A DNA stretch of 64,000 bases from an uncultured Bacteroidales bacterium (GTDB lineage: Bacteria; Bacteroidota; Bacteroidia; Bacteroidales; UBA932): positions 1-64,000 of the forward strand of contig ONDF01000024.1 in the NCBI GenBank assembly GCA_900316525.1, given 5' to 3'. The notes under the pieces were generated by a model. The model saw nothing but the letters and a program-made list of their open reading frames with translations, was not told the origin of the DNA and ran no database searches. The translations under genes were made by a program, and so were the position numbers. This document shows, one piece after another, positions 17,689-25,743 of the stretch (the stretch's first letter is position 1; every line of letters starts with the position of its first letter).

Positions 17689-19101
17689 ATGACCCTCATC
17701 AAATCCATTTCCGGCATCCGCGGCACCATCGGTGGCGCTCCGGGCAACGCCCTCACCCCTGTCGATATCGTCAAATTCACCGCGGCGTACGCCGCCACCC
17801 TCCCCCAGCGGAAACCGCAGCCGAACGGCGAGCGGTACAAGGTCGTCGTGGGCAAGGACGCCCGGTTGTCGGGCGACATGGTGGAACAGCTCGTCGTGGG
17901 CACCCTGATGGGCTGCGGCATCGACGTCGTCAAGTGCGGCTTCGCCTCCACCCCGACCACCGAGATGGCCGTCCTGTTCGCGAAGGCCGACGGCGGCATC
18001 ATCCTGACCGCCAGCCACAATCCGCGCCAGTGGAACGCCCTCAAGCTCCTGAACGACAAGGGCGAGTTCCTCACCGCGATGGAAGGCCAGGCCGTCCTGG
18101 ACCTCGCCGCCTCCGAGGAGTTCTCCTTCGCGGAGGTCGACAACCTGGGCACGGTCGAGGAAGAGGATTTCACCGATAAGCACCTGGACGCCGTCCTGGC
18201 CCTGCCGGCCGTGGATGTGGAGGCCGTGAAGGCCGCGAACTTCACCGTCGTGGTGGACGCGGTCAATTCCGTGGGCGGCATCATCATGCCGCGCCTGCTG
18301 GAACGCCTCGGCGTCAAGTGCATCGAACTCAACTGCAATCCCACGGGCGACTTCGCCCACAACCCGGAACCGCTGCCCGCGAACCTCGTGGACCTGTCCC
18401 GCACCGTCGTCCGCGAACAGGCGGACCTCGGCGTGAGCGTGGACCCGGACGTGGACAGGCTCGCCTTCATCTGCGAGAACGGAGACCCGTTCGTGGAGGA
18501 ATACACCCTCGTGAGCGTCGCCGACTACCTGTGCGAGCTCGCCCAGAAGGCCGGAAAGCCCATCGCCACCGTCTCCAACCTGTCCTCGACCCGCGCCCTC
18601 CGCGACGTGACCGAGGCCCACGGCGGCATCTACTACGCCTCCGCGGTGGGTGAGGTCAACGTGACCACCCAGATGCACCGGGTGAACGCCCTCATCGGCG
18701 GCGAAGGCAACGGCGGCGTCATCTACCCGGCCATCCACGCCGGCCGCGACGCGATGGTGGGCGTGGCCCTCTTCCTGTCGAACCTGGCCCACAAGAAGAT
18801 GAAGGTCAGCGAGCTCAAGAAGACCTACCCGCAGTACTTCATCGCCAAGAACAAGATCCAGCTCAGCGACGCCGCCCTCATCGACCGCATCCTCTCCGAA
18901 CTCAAGAAGATCTACGCCAAGGAGGACATCAACGACATCGACGGCGTCAAAATCATCTTCGAGGCCAGGAAGGAATGGGTCCATCTGCGCAAGTCCAACA
19001 CGGAGCCCATCATCCGCATCTACGCGGAGGCCGGCACGATGGAGCGCGCCGAAGCCCTTGCGAACGAGGTCATCGCCGTCGCGAACAAGATCATCGGGTA
19101 G
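17689..19101 (+). CDS. glmM: phosphoglucosamine mutase-type phosphohexomutase
   Basis: 470 aa. TASHNPRQWNALK holds the phosphoserine of the active site; SVDPDVDRLAF is the Mg2+-binding DxDxD loop; IGGEGNGGVI is the sugar-binding loop; RKSNTEPIIRIY the phosphate-binding loop. All four domains are present at normal length. It converts glucosamine-6-phosphate to glucosamine-1-phosphate on the way to UDP-GlcNAc, although a role on mannose or glucose phosphates cannot be excluded from sequence alone. The gene following it is a NamZ-like peptidoglycan amino-sugar hydrolase. Confidence 0.85.
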   Translation: MTLIKSISGIRGTIGGAPGNALTPVDIVKFTAAYAATLPQRKPQPNGERYKVVVGKDARLSGDMVEQLVVGTLMGCGIDVVKCGFASTPTTEMAVLFAKADGGIILTASHNPRQWNALKLLNDKGEFLTAMEGQAVLDLAASEEFSFAEVDNLGTVEEEDFTDKHLDAVLALPAVDVEAVKAANFTVVVDAVNSVGGIIMPRLLERLGVKCIELNCNPTGDFAHNPEPLPANLVDLSRTVVREQADLGVSVDPDVDRLAFICENGDPFVEEYTLVSVADYLCELAQKAGKPIATVSNLSSTRALRDVTEAHGGIYYASAVGEVNVTTQMHRVNALIGGEGNGGVIYPAIHAGRDAMVGVALFLSNLAHKKMKVSELKKTYPQYFIAKNKIQLSDAALIDRILSELKKIYAKEDINDIDGVKIIFEARKEWVHLRKSNTEPIIRIYAEAGTMERAEALANEVIAVANKIIG

Positions 19102-19104
19102 CCT

Positions 19105-19131
19105 GTCATTTCGAGCGTAGCCGAGAAATCT
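19105..19131 (+). repeat. dispersed palindromic repeat (GTCATTTCGAGCG type) filling the glmM-namZ gap
   Basis: GTCATTTCGAGCG-TAGC-CGAGAAATCT. It takes up nearly all of the 30-base gap and ends directly before the ATG at 19132, so it also forms the ribosome-entry region of the next gene. Confidence 0.8.
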
Positions 19132-20199
19132 ATGTTCTCCTTCCGCACCACCCCCCTCGAGGACCAGCTGGACCGGACCCTGCAAGAGGGCCGGATCGGC
19201 TGCTTCTGCACGCAGAACTGCTGGGACACCGGCCGCAGCCGCTGGATGTATGACATCTTCCGGCAGCGGGGCAACCTGCAGGTCGTCTTCACGCCCCGCG
19301 ACGCGGAGCTCACCCCCGGCACGAACCACATCGACTTCGACCTGGAACGGCTGCAGGGCCTGAACGGGGTCGTCGTGGAAATCCAGGACGTGGGCGTCCG
19401 CTACTTCAACTACACGAAGGACGTGATGCGGCTGATTGAGATGCTGCAGCTCCTCGGCGACGAAGCGCCGTCGCTCTATGTCGTGGACCATATCAACCCC
19501 TCCGGCCGCGTGGTCGAGGGCACGATTCCGGCCGTCGTGGGCGAGATGTTCGTCCCGAAGGTCGCCCATCGGCACGGACTCACCCTCGGAGAGCTCGTGA
19601 ACCTGTACGCCGCCGAAATCGGCGCGAAGTTCCCGATCCATATCATCTCGGCGCGGGCGACGGATTCCAACCGGCAGCTCCTGCCGTGGACCATCGCGCC
19701 CGCCTCCGACATCCCGGGCCTGTTCAGCTCCTACCTGTACAGCGGCGGCGGCCTGTGGAACAACACGACCGTGACGCCCGGCATCGGCACGGCGCGCCCG
19801 TACGAGTATATCGGCGCCCCCTTCGTGCGTCCCGGCCTGCCCGTGGACCTGCCAGTGGTCGAAGGCGCGATCCTGCGACCGTGCTCCTTCACGCCAGCCG
19901 CGGGCCGCTACGCCGGCGAGCGCTGCCAGGGCTTCCAGATCATGCTCCTCCCCGGCGAGGACTACCATAGTCTGATGCACACCCTCCGCCTGATGCGCTG
20001 GTTCACCGAGCACTACTCCGCCTTCGAGTTCGAGGAAGCCTTCTGGACCAAGCTGGCGGACCCCGTGCTGGCCGAATACCTCAAGGGTTCCATCCCCTTC
20101 GACGTCGCCCGCGAGCACATCAAGCTGGAAGAACAGAAATGGATCCGCAAGGCCAAACGCTACCTCCTGTACGACGATCAGCCGTATCGGATGAAATAA
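19132..20199 (+). CDS. NamZ-like (DUF1343 / GH171) protein without signal peptide
   Basis: 355 aa. The family core is clear: VVVEIQDVGVRYFNYTKDVMR, YVVDHINPSGRVVEGT, HRHGLTLGELVNLY and GLWNNTTVTPGIGTARPYEY. DUF1343 proteins include the exo-beta-N-acetylmuramidase NamZ, which releases MurNAc from peptidoglycan fragments. Two things differ: no signal peptide is encoded, and where exported members have FGPEHGxxG this one has VVFTPRDAELTPG. It may therefore work in the cytoplasm in amino-sugar recycling or have another activity. Placed directly after glmM. The start is set by an ATG right behind a dispersed repeat; an older N-terminus may have been lost. Confidence 0.75.
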   Translation: MFSFRTTPLEDQLDRTLQEGRIGCFCTQNCWDTGRSRWMYDIFRQRGNLQVVFTPRDAELTPGTNHIDFDLERLQGLNGVVVEIQDVGVRYFNYTKDVMRLIEMLQLLGDEAPSLYVVDHINPSGRVVEGTIPAVVGEMFVPKVAHRHGLTLGELVNLYAAEIGAKFPIHIISARATDSNRQLLPWTIAPASDIPGLFSSYLYSGGGLWNNTTVTPGIGTARPYEYIGAPFVRPGLPVDLPVVEGAILRPCSFTPAAGRYAGERCQGFQIMLLPGEDYHSLMHTLRLMRWFTEHYSAFEFEEAFWTKLADPVLAEYLKGSIPFDVAREHIKLEEQKWIRKAKRYLLYDDQPYRMK

Positions 20200-20200
20200 T

Positions 20201-20231
20201 TTGGAAATACCGGAAAAGATTCCTATCTTTG
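20201..20231 (+). promoter_or_regulatory. Bacteroidetes promoter for rpmE2
   Basis: TTG at 20201-20203 and TATCTTTG at 20224-20231, spacing 20, 38 bases before the ATG. Confidence 0.7.
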
Positions 20232-20269
20232 CGGTCCGAAATTGTTAACAATTAGTTTTTTTACGTAAA

Positions 20270-20521
20270 ATGAAGAAAGGAATCCATCCCGAAACCTACC
20301 GTCTTGTAGCTTTCAAGGATATGTCGAATGACACCATCTTCGTCACCCGGTCCTGCGCCCCGTCCAAGGAGACCATCGAGGTCGAAGGCGTCGAGTACCC
20401 GCTGGTGAAGCTGGAGATTTCCAACACTTCCCACCCGTTCTACACGGGCAAGGTGAAGCTCGTTGACACCGCCGGTCGCGTCGATATGTTCTACCAGAGA
20501 TACAAGAACCGCAAGAAGTAA
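20270..20521 (+). CDS. rpmE2: 50S ribosomal protein L31 type B
   Basis: 83 aa, MKKGIHPETYRLVAFKDMSN and SHPFYTGKVKLVDTAGRVDMFYQRYKNRKK (in parts) are the type B L31 signature. It has a single Cys and so lacks the zinc CxxC set of type A L31; type B paralogues are zinc-independent. Part of the large ribosomal subunit. Own promoter and own terminator, so a one-gene transcript. Confidence 0.95.
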   Translation: MKKGIHPETYRLVAFKDMSNDTIFVTRSCAPSKETIEVEGVEYPLVKLEISNTSHPFYTGKVKLVDTAGRVDMFYQRYKNRKK

Positions 20522-20547
20522 GTTCTTCCGGATCTACAAGGTTACAA

Positions 20548-20579
20548 GAAGTCCCGTTCGAGAGAACGGGACTTCTTCG
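20548..20579 (+). terminator. terminator of rpmE2
   Basis: GAAGTCCCGTTC (20548-20559) and GAACGGGACTTC (20564-20575) form a perfect 12-bp stem with a GAGA loop, followed by TTCGTTT. Confidence 0.85.
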
Positions 20580-20598
20580 TTTATGCCGGGCTTTTTCG

Positions 20599-20606
20599 TA
20601 TCTTTG
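20599..20606 (+). promoter_or_regulatory. -7 box immediately before the radical-SAM gene
   Basis: TATCTTTG ends 4 bases before the ATG at 20611. With the usual distance from this box to the start of transcription, the mRNA would begin at or next to the ATG, so the message may be leaderless. Confidence 0.5.
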
Positions 20607-20610
20607 TCCC

Positions 20611-21852
20611 ATGTCGCATCCTTTCCAGAACCAGCTGCTGCTCGAGGACGCGGTCCGGATCACCGGGCCGGCGGCGTTCAACATCATGCTCAAGCCGGCC
20701 GGGTCGCTGTGCAACCTGGGGTGCGCGTACTGCTATTACCTGGACAAGGCCGACATCTACGGCGGACGGGAGCCCCGGATGAGCCTGGAGATGCTGGAGA
20801 CGGTAATCCGGGAGTACATCGCGGCCAACGACGTCCCCGAGGTCACCTTCAACTGGCACGGCGGCGAGCCGCTGGTGCTCGGGCTGGACTTCTACCGGAA
20901 GGCGATGGAACTGGAAAGGAAGTATGCCGACGGGAAGACGGTCTTCAACACCCTGCAGACGAACGGCACCCTCCTCACCCCCGAATGGGCCGATTTCCTG
21001 CGGGAGAACCGCTTCCTTGTGGGCATTTCCATCGACGGCCCCCGCGACATCCACGACAAGTACCGGAAGGACAGGGGCGGCGCGGGCACCTTCGACAAGG
21101 TCGTCCGCGGCATCGGGCTCCTGCGGGCCCATGGGGTCGAATTCAACACGATGTCCACGGTGAACAAGGTCTCCGAGGGCCGCGGGCTGGAAGTGTACCG
21201 CTTCCTGCAGTCGCTCGGCAGCCGGTATATGCAGTTCATGCCGGTGGTCGAACACGTGAAACAGCGTCGCATCGTCTCCCCCACGACCGAAGGCGCGCGC
21301 CTCGCCCCCTGGTCGGTCTCCTCCCTGGGCTTCGGCCAGTTCATGTGCGACATCTTCGACTACTGGGTGCGGAACGACGTGGGACGGACCTTCGTGGGCC
21401 TGTTCGACGCCACCCTGGCGAACTGGTGCGGCGTGATGCCCGGCACCTGCGCCTACGACCGCACCTGCGGCGGGAACGCCGTCATCGAGCACAACGGGGA
21501 CCTCTACCCCTGCGACCATTTCGTCTACCCGCAATATCGGCTCGGGAACATTGCCGAAACCCCCATCCGGTCGATGATGGAGTCTTCCCGGCAGGTGAAG
21601 TTCGGCATCGACAAGCGCAATTCCCTGCCGGCGAAATGCTTCCGCTGCCAGTACCTGCACCTGTGCAACGGCGAGTGCCCGAAGCACCGCTTCAACCGCA
21701 CCGAGTCCGGCGAAACCGGCCTCAGCGCCCTCTGCGAGGGCTATTTCCGGTTTTACGGGCACACGGCTCCCTATATGGAAAAAATGAGGGAGCTCCTGCA
21801 GCAGGAACTCCCTCCGGCGTATGTCATGCCCTGGGCCAGGACGAGGAAGTAG
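20611..21852 (+). CDS. radical SAM/SPASM anaerobic sulfatase-maturating-type enzyme
   Basis: 413 aa. The radical-SAM cluster motif is CNLGCAYC (Cys34, Cys38, Cys41). The C-terminal SPASM domain is Cys-rich: CAYDRTCGGNAVIEHNG, DLYPCDHFVYP, KCFRCQYLHLCNGECPKHRF. ISIDGPRDIHDKYR is typical of anaerobic sulfatase-maturating enzymes, which turn a Cys or Ser of a sulfatase into formylglycine using S-adenosylmethionine. No sulfatase gene lies in this window, so its client is elsewhere. It stands alone, with its own promoter. Confidence 0.88.
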   Translation: MSHPFQNQLLLEDAVRITGPAAFNIMLKPAGSLCNLGCAYCYYLDKADIYGGREPRMSLEMLETVIREYIAANDVPEVTFNWHGGEPLVLGLDFYRKAMELERKYADGKTVFNTLQTNGTLLTPEWADFLRENRFLVGISIDGPRDIHDKYRKDRGGAGTFDKVVRGIGLLRAHGVEFNTMSTVNKVSEGRGLEVYRFLQSLGSRYMQFMPVVEHVKQRRIVSPTTEGARLAPWSVSSLGFGQFMCDIFDYWVRNDVGRTFVGLFDATLANWCGVMPGTCAYDRTCGGNAVIEHNGDLYPCDHFVYPQYRLGNIAETPIRSMMESSRQVKFGIDKRNSLPAKCFRCQYLHLCNGECPKHRFNRTESGETGLSALCEGYFRFYGHTAPYMEKMRELLQQELPPAYVMPWARTRK

Positions 21853-21877
21853 ATTTCTCGACTTCGCTCGAAATGAC
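21851..21877 (-). repeat. dispersed palindromic repeat (GTCATTTCGAGCG type, reverse)
   Basis: AGATTTCTCGACTTCGCTCGAAATGAC, given here as the minus-strand element GTCATTTCGAGCG...GAGAAATCT. It begins on the last bases of the radical-SAM stop codon and fills the gap to the convergent gene. I quote it in two parts: AGATTTCTCGA and TCGAAATGAC are its arms. Confidence 0.8.
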
Positions 21878-21897
21878 AAAAGAATGCTCGATGACAA

Positions 21898-22317
21898 TCA
21901 ATCGTGCTTCTCGAAGAAAAGGTCGAGCAGATGCTCGTCGAAGTCGCCGAACCACTCGTGCAGCTTCGCGGCGGCATTGGCCTTCACTTCCGGGGTGATG
22001 CTCTTGATGACGCAGTAGACGCCCCAGGTGAGGGCGGCCAGGTCGTCCGTGTAGCCGGCGATCGGAATGAAGTCCGGGATGATGTCGATGGGCAGGAGGA
22101 AATAGCCCAGGGCGCCGATGATCTTCGCCCGGTCCTTCCCCGAGGTAAGCGGGCTCTTCAGGACATAGTACAGCAGCAGGGCGGCATACACCACCTTGAT
22201 GCCCGCCTTCCGGCCGAACTTCTTCAGCTTCTCCCAGAAGGCGTTCTCGTCATAATTCTTCGCGTACTTGACGATCTCCCCGTCTTTCCACTCCTTGTCG
22301 AATTCCTTTTCGTCCAT
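21898..22317 (-). CDS. YkvA-like DUF1232 membrane protein
   Basis: 139 aa from the ATG at 22315-22317 (MDEKEFDKEW). The DUF1232 core is GALGYFLLPIDIIPDFIP followed by GYTDDLAAL; one or two membrane segments lie around residues 50-65 and 80-115. Charged N-terminus. Function unknown across the family. An in-frame ATG 51 bases further upstream would start inside the terminator stem of the uptake locus, so I prefer the downstream one. Confidence 0.8.
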   Translation of the reverse strand: MDEKEFDKEWKDGEIVKYAKNYDENAFWEKLKKFGRKAGIKVVYAALLLYYVLKSPLTSGKDRAKIIGALGYFLLPIDIIPDFIPIAGYTDDLAALTWGVYCVIKSITPEVKANAAAKLHEWFGDFDEHLLDLFFEKHD

Positions 22318-22330
22318 TCCCAAAAACAAT

Positions 22331-22368
22331 TTGTCCCTTCGTCCTGCAAAAATCGGGCGAAGGGACAA
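22331..22368 (-). terminator. terminator of the SusC/SusD operon
   Basis: TTGTCCCTTCG (22331-22341) and CGAAGGGACAA (22358-22368) form a perfect 11-bp stem; in minus-strand reading it lies 17 bases after the BACON gene stop and is followed by a T-run. Confidence 0.7.
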
Positions 22369-22385
22369 AAAGTCAGTGCAAATCG

Positions 22386-25300
22386 TTACTTGCCGACAAC
22401 CCGGATGTTGTCCAGATGCCAGCGTTGGTAGTTTGGCGTAGAGCCCATGTTGGTCGGACGAATCTTGATCCGGGTTGCCGAGGTCACGCCCTTCAGGGTG
22501 ACGCTGGCATGCTGCCAGAACATCTGCCCGGTTTCCTGGACATGCGTGACAGGAGCGCTGACGGCAGTTCCGCTATTCTCGCAGCTGCCGGGACCTTCCA
22601 GTTCGACCGTCACGGAGACATCGTCCACGGCGCCGGAGCCGCCCATGTGCGCGCACCAGTCGAAGGATACGACCACATCCACCGGAGTATCCCCTTCGAA
22701 GGCCAGCGCCGGGAGCTTCAACCCCGTCTGCTTCTTGCTCGCGCCCATCTTGAAGTAATTCTTCTGCAGGTAGAGCGTTTTGGCAGACGGATTCAAATCC
22801 TCATAGCCTCGGGTTTCCAGCTCGGCGCCGAGGGTGGAGGCCAGATCCGCCACATTCCAGATGTTCGGCTGGGCGTGGGAGGACAGCTGACTGCCTACCG
22901 GGTCCAGTTTTTCCGCATCGTCCGGATTGGCGGCCACCCAGCCGTCGATATACTTCTGCAGCCACTCGAAGTCATCTGCGAAGTACTGCGTCACTTGCGG
23001 CTCCGTGATGGTGATCTTCGGGCCGTTCTCGATGGCGCCGGACCAGCGGTGGGTGCCGCCGTTCGGGGCCGCCAGGGCGCCGTTGCCGTTGCCCTGCCAG
23101 TTGGCTACGCAGGTAAAGCGAATCTGGAGCGTACCGTCGGCGACCGCATGCGGAAGCTTGAAGGACTCGCTGATCTCGATGTCGCTCGTCGGAGCAATGT
23201 GCGTGTACTGGGCGTTCGTGCCGGTTTCCGTTTCGGTCTCCAGCGGCTTCACCGGCGTCCAGGTGGTCCCGTCGATGGACCAGTCCATCCGCCAGTACTT
23301 CTGGCCGGTGCCCGAAATGCGGTGGAGGGCCGTGAAGGTCACGACATTCCCCGCCGGGACATTCTTCAGCGGAACGGAGAACTCCCAGTAGTCGCCCGGC
23401 CAGGCGCCCGTGATGTAGGGCTGACCGGTGCCACCGATGACCTGGCTCTTCTTGGCGTTCTTGTCCAGCGCGATATTCTCAGGCAGGCTGGTCCAGGACA
23501 GGGAGCCCACGCCGGCGATGTTCGCCTTGAAGTTGTTGTCCTTCTCGAAGGAGTCCTTGTAGGCGCCCATCAGGGTGCCGTCGAAGCCCCACTGGATGAG
23601 GTTGTTGTCGAAGATGACTTCCTTCCCTTCCTGCACCACGGTGACCACGGCTTCAAGCTTCTTCGCTTCGTTGTAGAAGCGGATGGTGCCGGTACGCGGC
23701 GCCTCGCTCTCGTTGGCCGTGCGCGTGAGGACATATTCGTCCCAATCGACCAGGGCGCGGGAGCCGGCGGGCGTCAGGGTGAGCCAGTCCGCATCGACAG
23801 CATACTCGTATTCCGTATTGTACTGGACGCGGATGTCGGAAGTTCCCTCTTCGGCGTCGACCTCCAGGAGGTTGCCCGTGGCCACGCTAATGAACGGATC
23901 CAGCATCTGGCCGGCCGCGCTCTGGACCACGTGGACGACCTTCTCGCTGTCCTCGGAGACGATGCGGATGGTGCCCTCGCGCAGCTCGGGCAGCTCGCTC
24001 TCGTCGCAGGTGACGGTGACCGTCGTCTCCTCGCCGGCCACGCCGCCTTCCACGTCGAGGTGGAGCCAGTCGTAAGCCGTGGAGATGGTCCAGTCATAGT
24101 CGGAGGTGACCTTCAACTCCTTCGGCGCGCCGGGCGTGCCGTTGAAGGTCAACAGGTCGGGATCCACCTGGATGTCGGCATAGACGGGATCTTTCTCCAC
24201 GCCGTTGCCTTCCTTCAGGATGATGACGGACGGACGGTAGGTGTCGTCGTCCTCATTCGTGATGGCCAGACGGGAAGTGGCCGTGGAACGGGCGTCCATG
24301 GGACCGCCGCCACCGCGCCAGTTGACGGTGCAGCGCAGGCGGATCTGCAGGTGCTCGTTGTTGCGGCGGAAGCGGATGGTTTCCATCACGGGGCAGTTGG
24401 TGGAGCCGTCGATGTTGGTGGCGACGGTGTACAGCACTTCGGTACCGGGTTCGGTGGATGTCTGCGGCGTACCGGCCGCATGCCATTCGTCACCGTCCAG
24501 ATACTCCAGCAGCCAGAATTTCTGCCCCCACTTGGAGGAGCGCATCTCGAAGGCGATCTGGACCTCCGTACCGGCCAGGATGGCGCCGTTGCCAAAGAAC
24601 AGCCAATAGTCGTTCTCACGAGGTCCCTGGACACGCGGATTGCCCGATTCGACATCCAATCGGTAGTTGCCGGTGGAATTGGTATTCTCCAGGTCGTACG
24701 GGACATACTCGATGTAGCCGATGCCCTGGATCGGGTCGATACGCGGGTGGTCGACATTGAAAGTGGCGCTGGAGTAGTTCAGCGTCTGGTTCTTGCCGAT
24801 GGCCCACTTCAGCGGGTACGGCACGAGGGTCTCGTCCGCGCCTTCATCCTTGACGGAAGTCGCCACCAGGTAGCCGGTCGCCCCGTTGATGCCCACGGCG
24901 TAGCCCTTGATGACAACCTTGTGCAGGTCGACGGCGGCCAGGCCCAGTTCATCGACGGGATCCACCACCACGACGGAGGCGGGGCCCACCTTCAGAGCGC
25001 CGTTCACCAGCGACCCCCGGAGGGTAATGTACGGAATGCTGCCACCTGTGAAGGAGGCGATGTTCTCCGTCATGTCCGGCGCCTCGGGATAGGTCACCGA
25101 CCCGGAGGAGGTGACTTCAAGTTCGTCCACGATGAAGGACGGGCACCTGTTGAAGGTCGTCTTGGAACCGTTCAGGGAGACCATGTCCCCCACTTTCACG
25201 TCGCGGGCGCCCTGTACGTACAGGTTCTCATTGTCCTGCGTGAGGACGAAACCGCCCGTGGTGACGGCGGCCACCTGCGCGGCCGGGATCTTCGCCACGA

Positions 25301-25724
25301 CGTCATCGTCCAGGACGGTGACTTCCTTGACCGTCAGTTCCTGGACACCCTTGTAGGTGTCGCCTTTCTGCTGGACGGTGATGCTGCCGCGGCGTTCCAC
25401 GGTCCCGCCCTGGATCAGGATGGAACCGGCGCGGGGCGTGTCCACGACGCCGCCCGCCACGTTGTCGGACACGGTGATGGTCACTTCGCCCATCCCCTTC
25501 CCCGACATCGGGGACACGTGGATCCACTCGTTGGGCGTATCCACCGCCCAGGTGCCGTCCGCGTAGACCTTGACGGTCTGCGGCGCGGCGCCCTGCGCGT
25601 CGAAGACGAGCAGGTTCTCGCTGGTCGCGACGGCCCGGGCCTCCACGTCCTGCTCCTTCGGCTGGCAGCCGACGAGGGCAGCGAGGGCCGCAAAGGCCGC
25701 TATCAGATATCGTAACTGTTTCAT
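22386..25724 (-). CDS. BACON-domain surface lipoprotein of the SusCD locus
   Basis: 1112 aa from the ATG at 25722-25724 (MKQLRYLIAAF); lipobox ALVGC with Cys20. A first BACON module is at about 35-120 (NEWIHVSPMSGKGMGEVTI), an OB-fold-like segment at about 125-220 (EVTVLDDDVVAKIPAAQVA), two more BACON modules at about 530-715 (YDWLHLDVEGG; ADWLTLTP), and two related beta-sandwich regions with NVPAGNVV and YWLFFGNGAI. It lacks any catalytic motif I know. Position after SusD is that of SusE/F-type glycan-binding lipoproteins on the cell surface. 19 bases after the SusD gene. Confidence 0.75.
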   Translation of the reverse strand: MKQLRYLIAAFAALAALVGCQPKEQDVEARAVATSENLLVFDAQGAAPQTVKVYADGTWAVDTPNEWIHVSPMSGKGMGEVTITVSDNVAGGVVDTPRAGSILIQGGTVERRGSITVQQKGDTYKGVQELTVKEVTVLDDDVVAKIPAAQVAAVTTGGFVLTQDNENLYVQGARDVKVGDMVSLNGSKTTFNRCPSFIVDELEVTSSGSVTYPEAPDMTENIASFTGGSIPYITLRGSLVNGALKVGPASVVVVDPVDELGLAAVDLHKVVIKGYAVGINGATGYLVATSVKDEGADETLVPYPLKWAIGKNQTLNYSSATFNVDHPRIDPIQGIGYIEYVPYDLENTNSTGNYRLDVESGNPRVQGPRENDYWLFFGNGAILAGTEVQIAFEMRSSKWGQKFWLLEYLDGDEWHAAGTPQTSTEPGTEVLYTVATNIDGSTNCPVMETIRFRRNNEHLQIRLRCTVNWRGGGGPMDARSTATSRLAITNEDDDTYRPSVIILKEGNGVEKDPVYADIQVDPDLLTFNGTPGAPKELKVTSDYDWTISTAYDWLHLDVEGGVAGEETTVTVTCDESELPELREGTIRIVSEDSEKVVHVVQSAAGQMLDPFISVATGNLLEVDAEEGTSDIRVQYNTEYEYAVDADWLTLTPAGSRALVDWDEYVLTRTANESEAPRTGTIRFYNEAKKLEAVVTVVQEGKEVIFDNNLIQWGFDGTLMGAYKDSFEKDNNFKANIAGVGSLSWTSLPENIALDKNAKKSQVIGGTGQPYITGAWPGDYWEFSVPLKNVPAGNVVTFTALHRISGTGQKYWRMDWSIDGTTWTPVKPLETETETGTNAQYTHIAPTSDIEISESFKLPHAVADGTLQIRFTCVANWQGNGNGALAAPNGGTHRWSGAIENGPKITITEPQVTQYFADDFEWLQKYIDGWVAANPDDAEKLDPVGSQLSSHAQPNIWNVADLASTLGAELETRGYEDLNPSAKTLYLQKNYFKMGASKKQTGLKLPALAFEGDTPVDVVVSFDWCAHMGGSGAVDDVSVTVELEGPGSCENSGTAVSAPVTHVQETGQMFWQHASVTLKGVTSATRIKIRPTNMGSTPNYQRWHLDNIRVVGK

Positions 25725-25743
25725 AGCCATACTCATTTTGCGG

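Noticed and set aside
17689..19101. Phosphomannomutase as the name for the phosphohexomutase, to fit the mannosidase locus
   Set aside because: The gene is distant from that locus and the length and loops fit the GlmM-type branch at least as well; substrate was left open.
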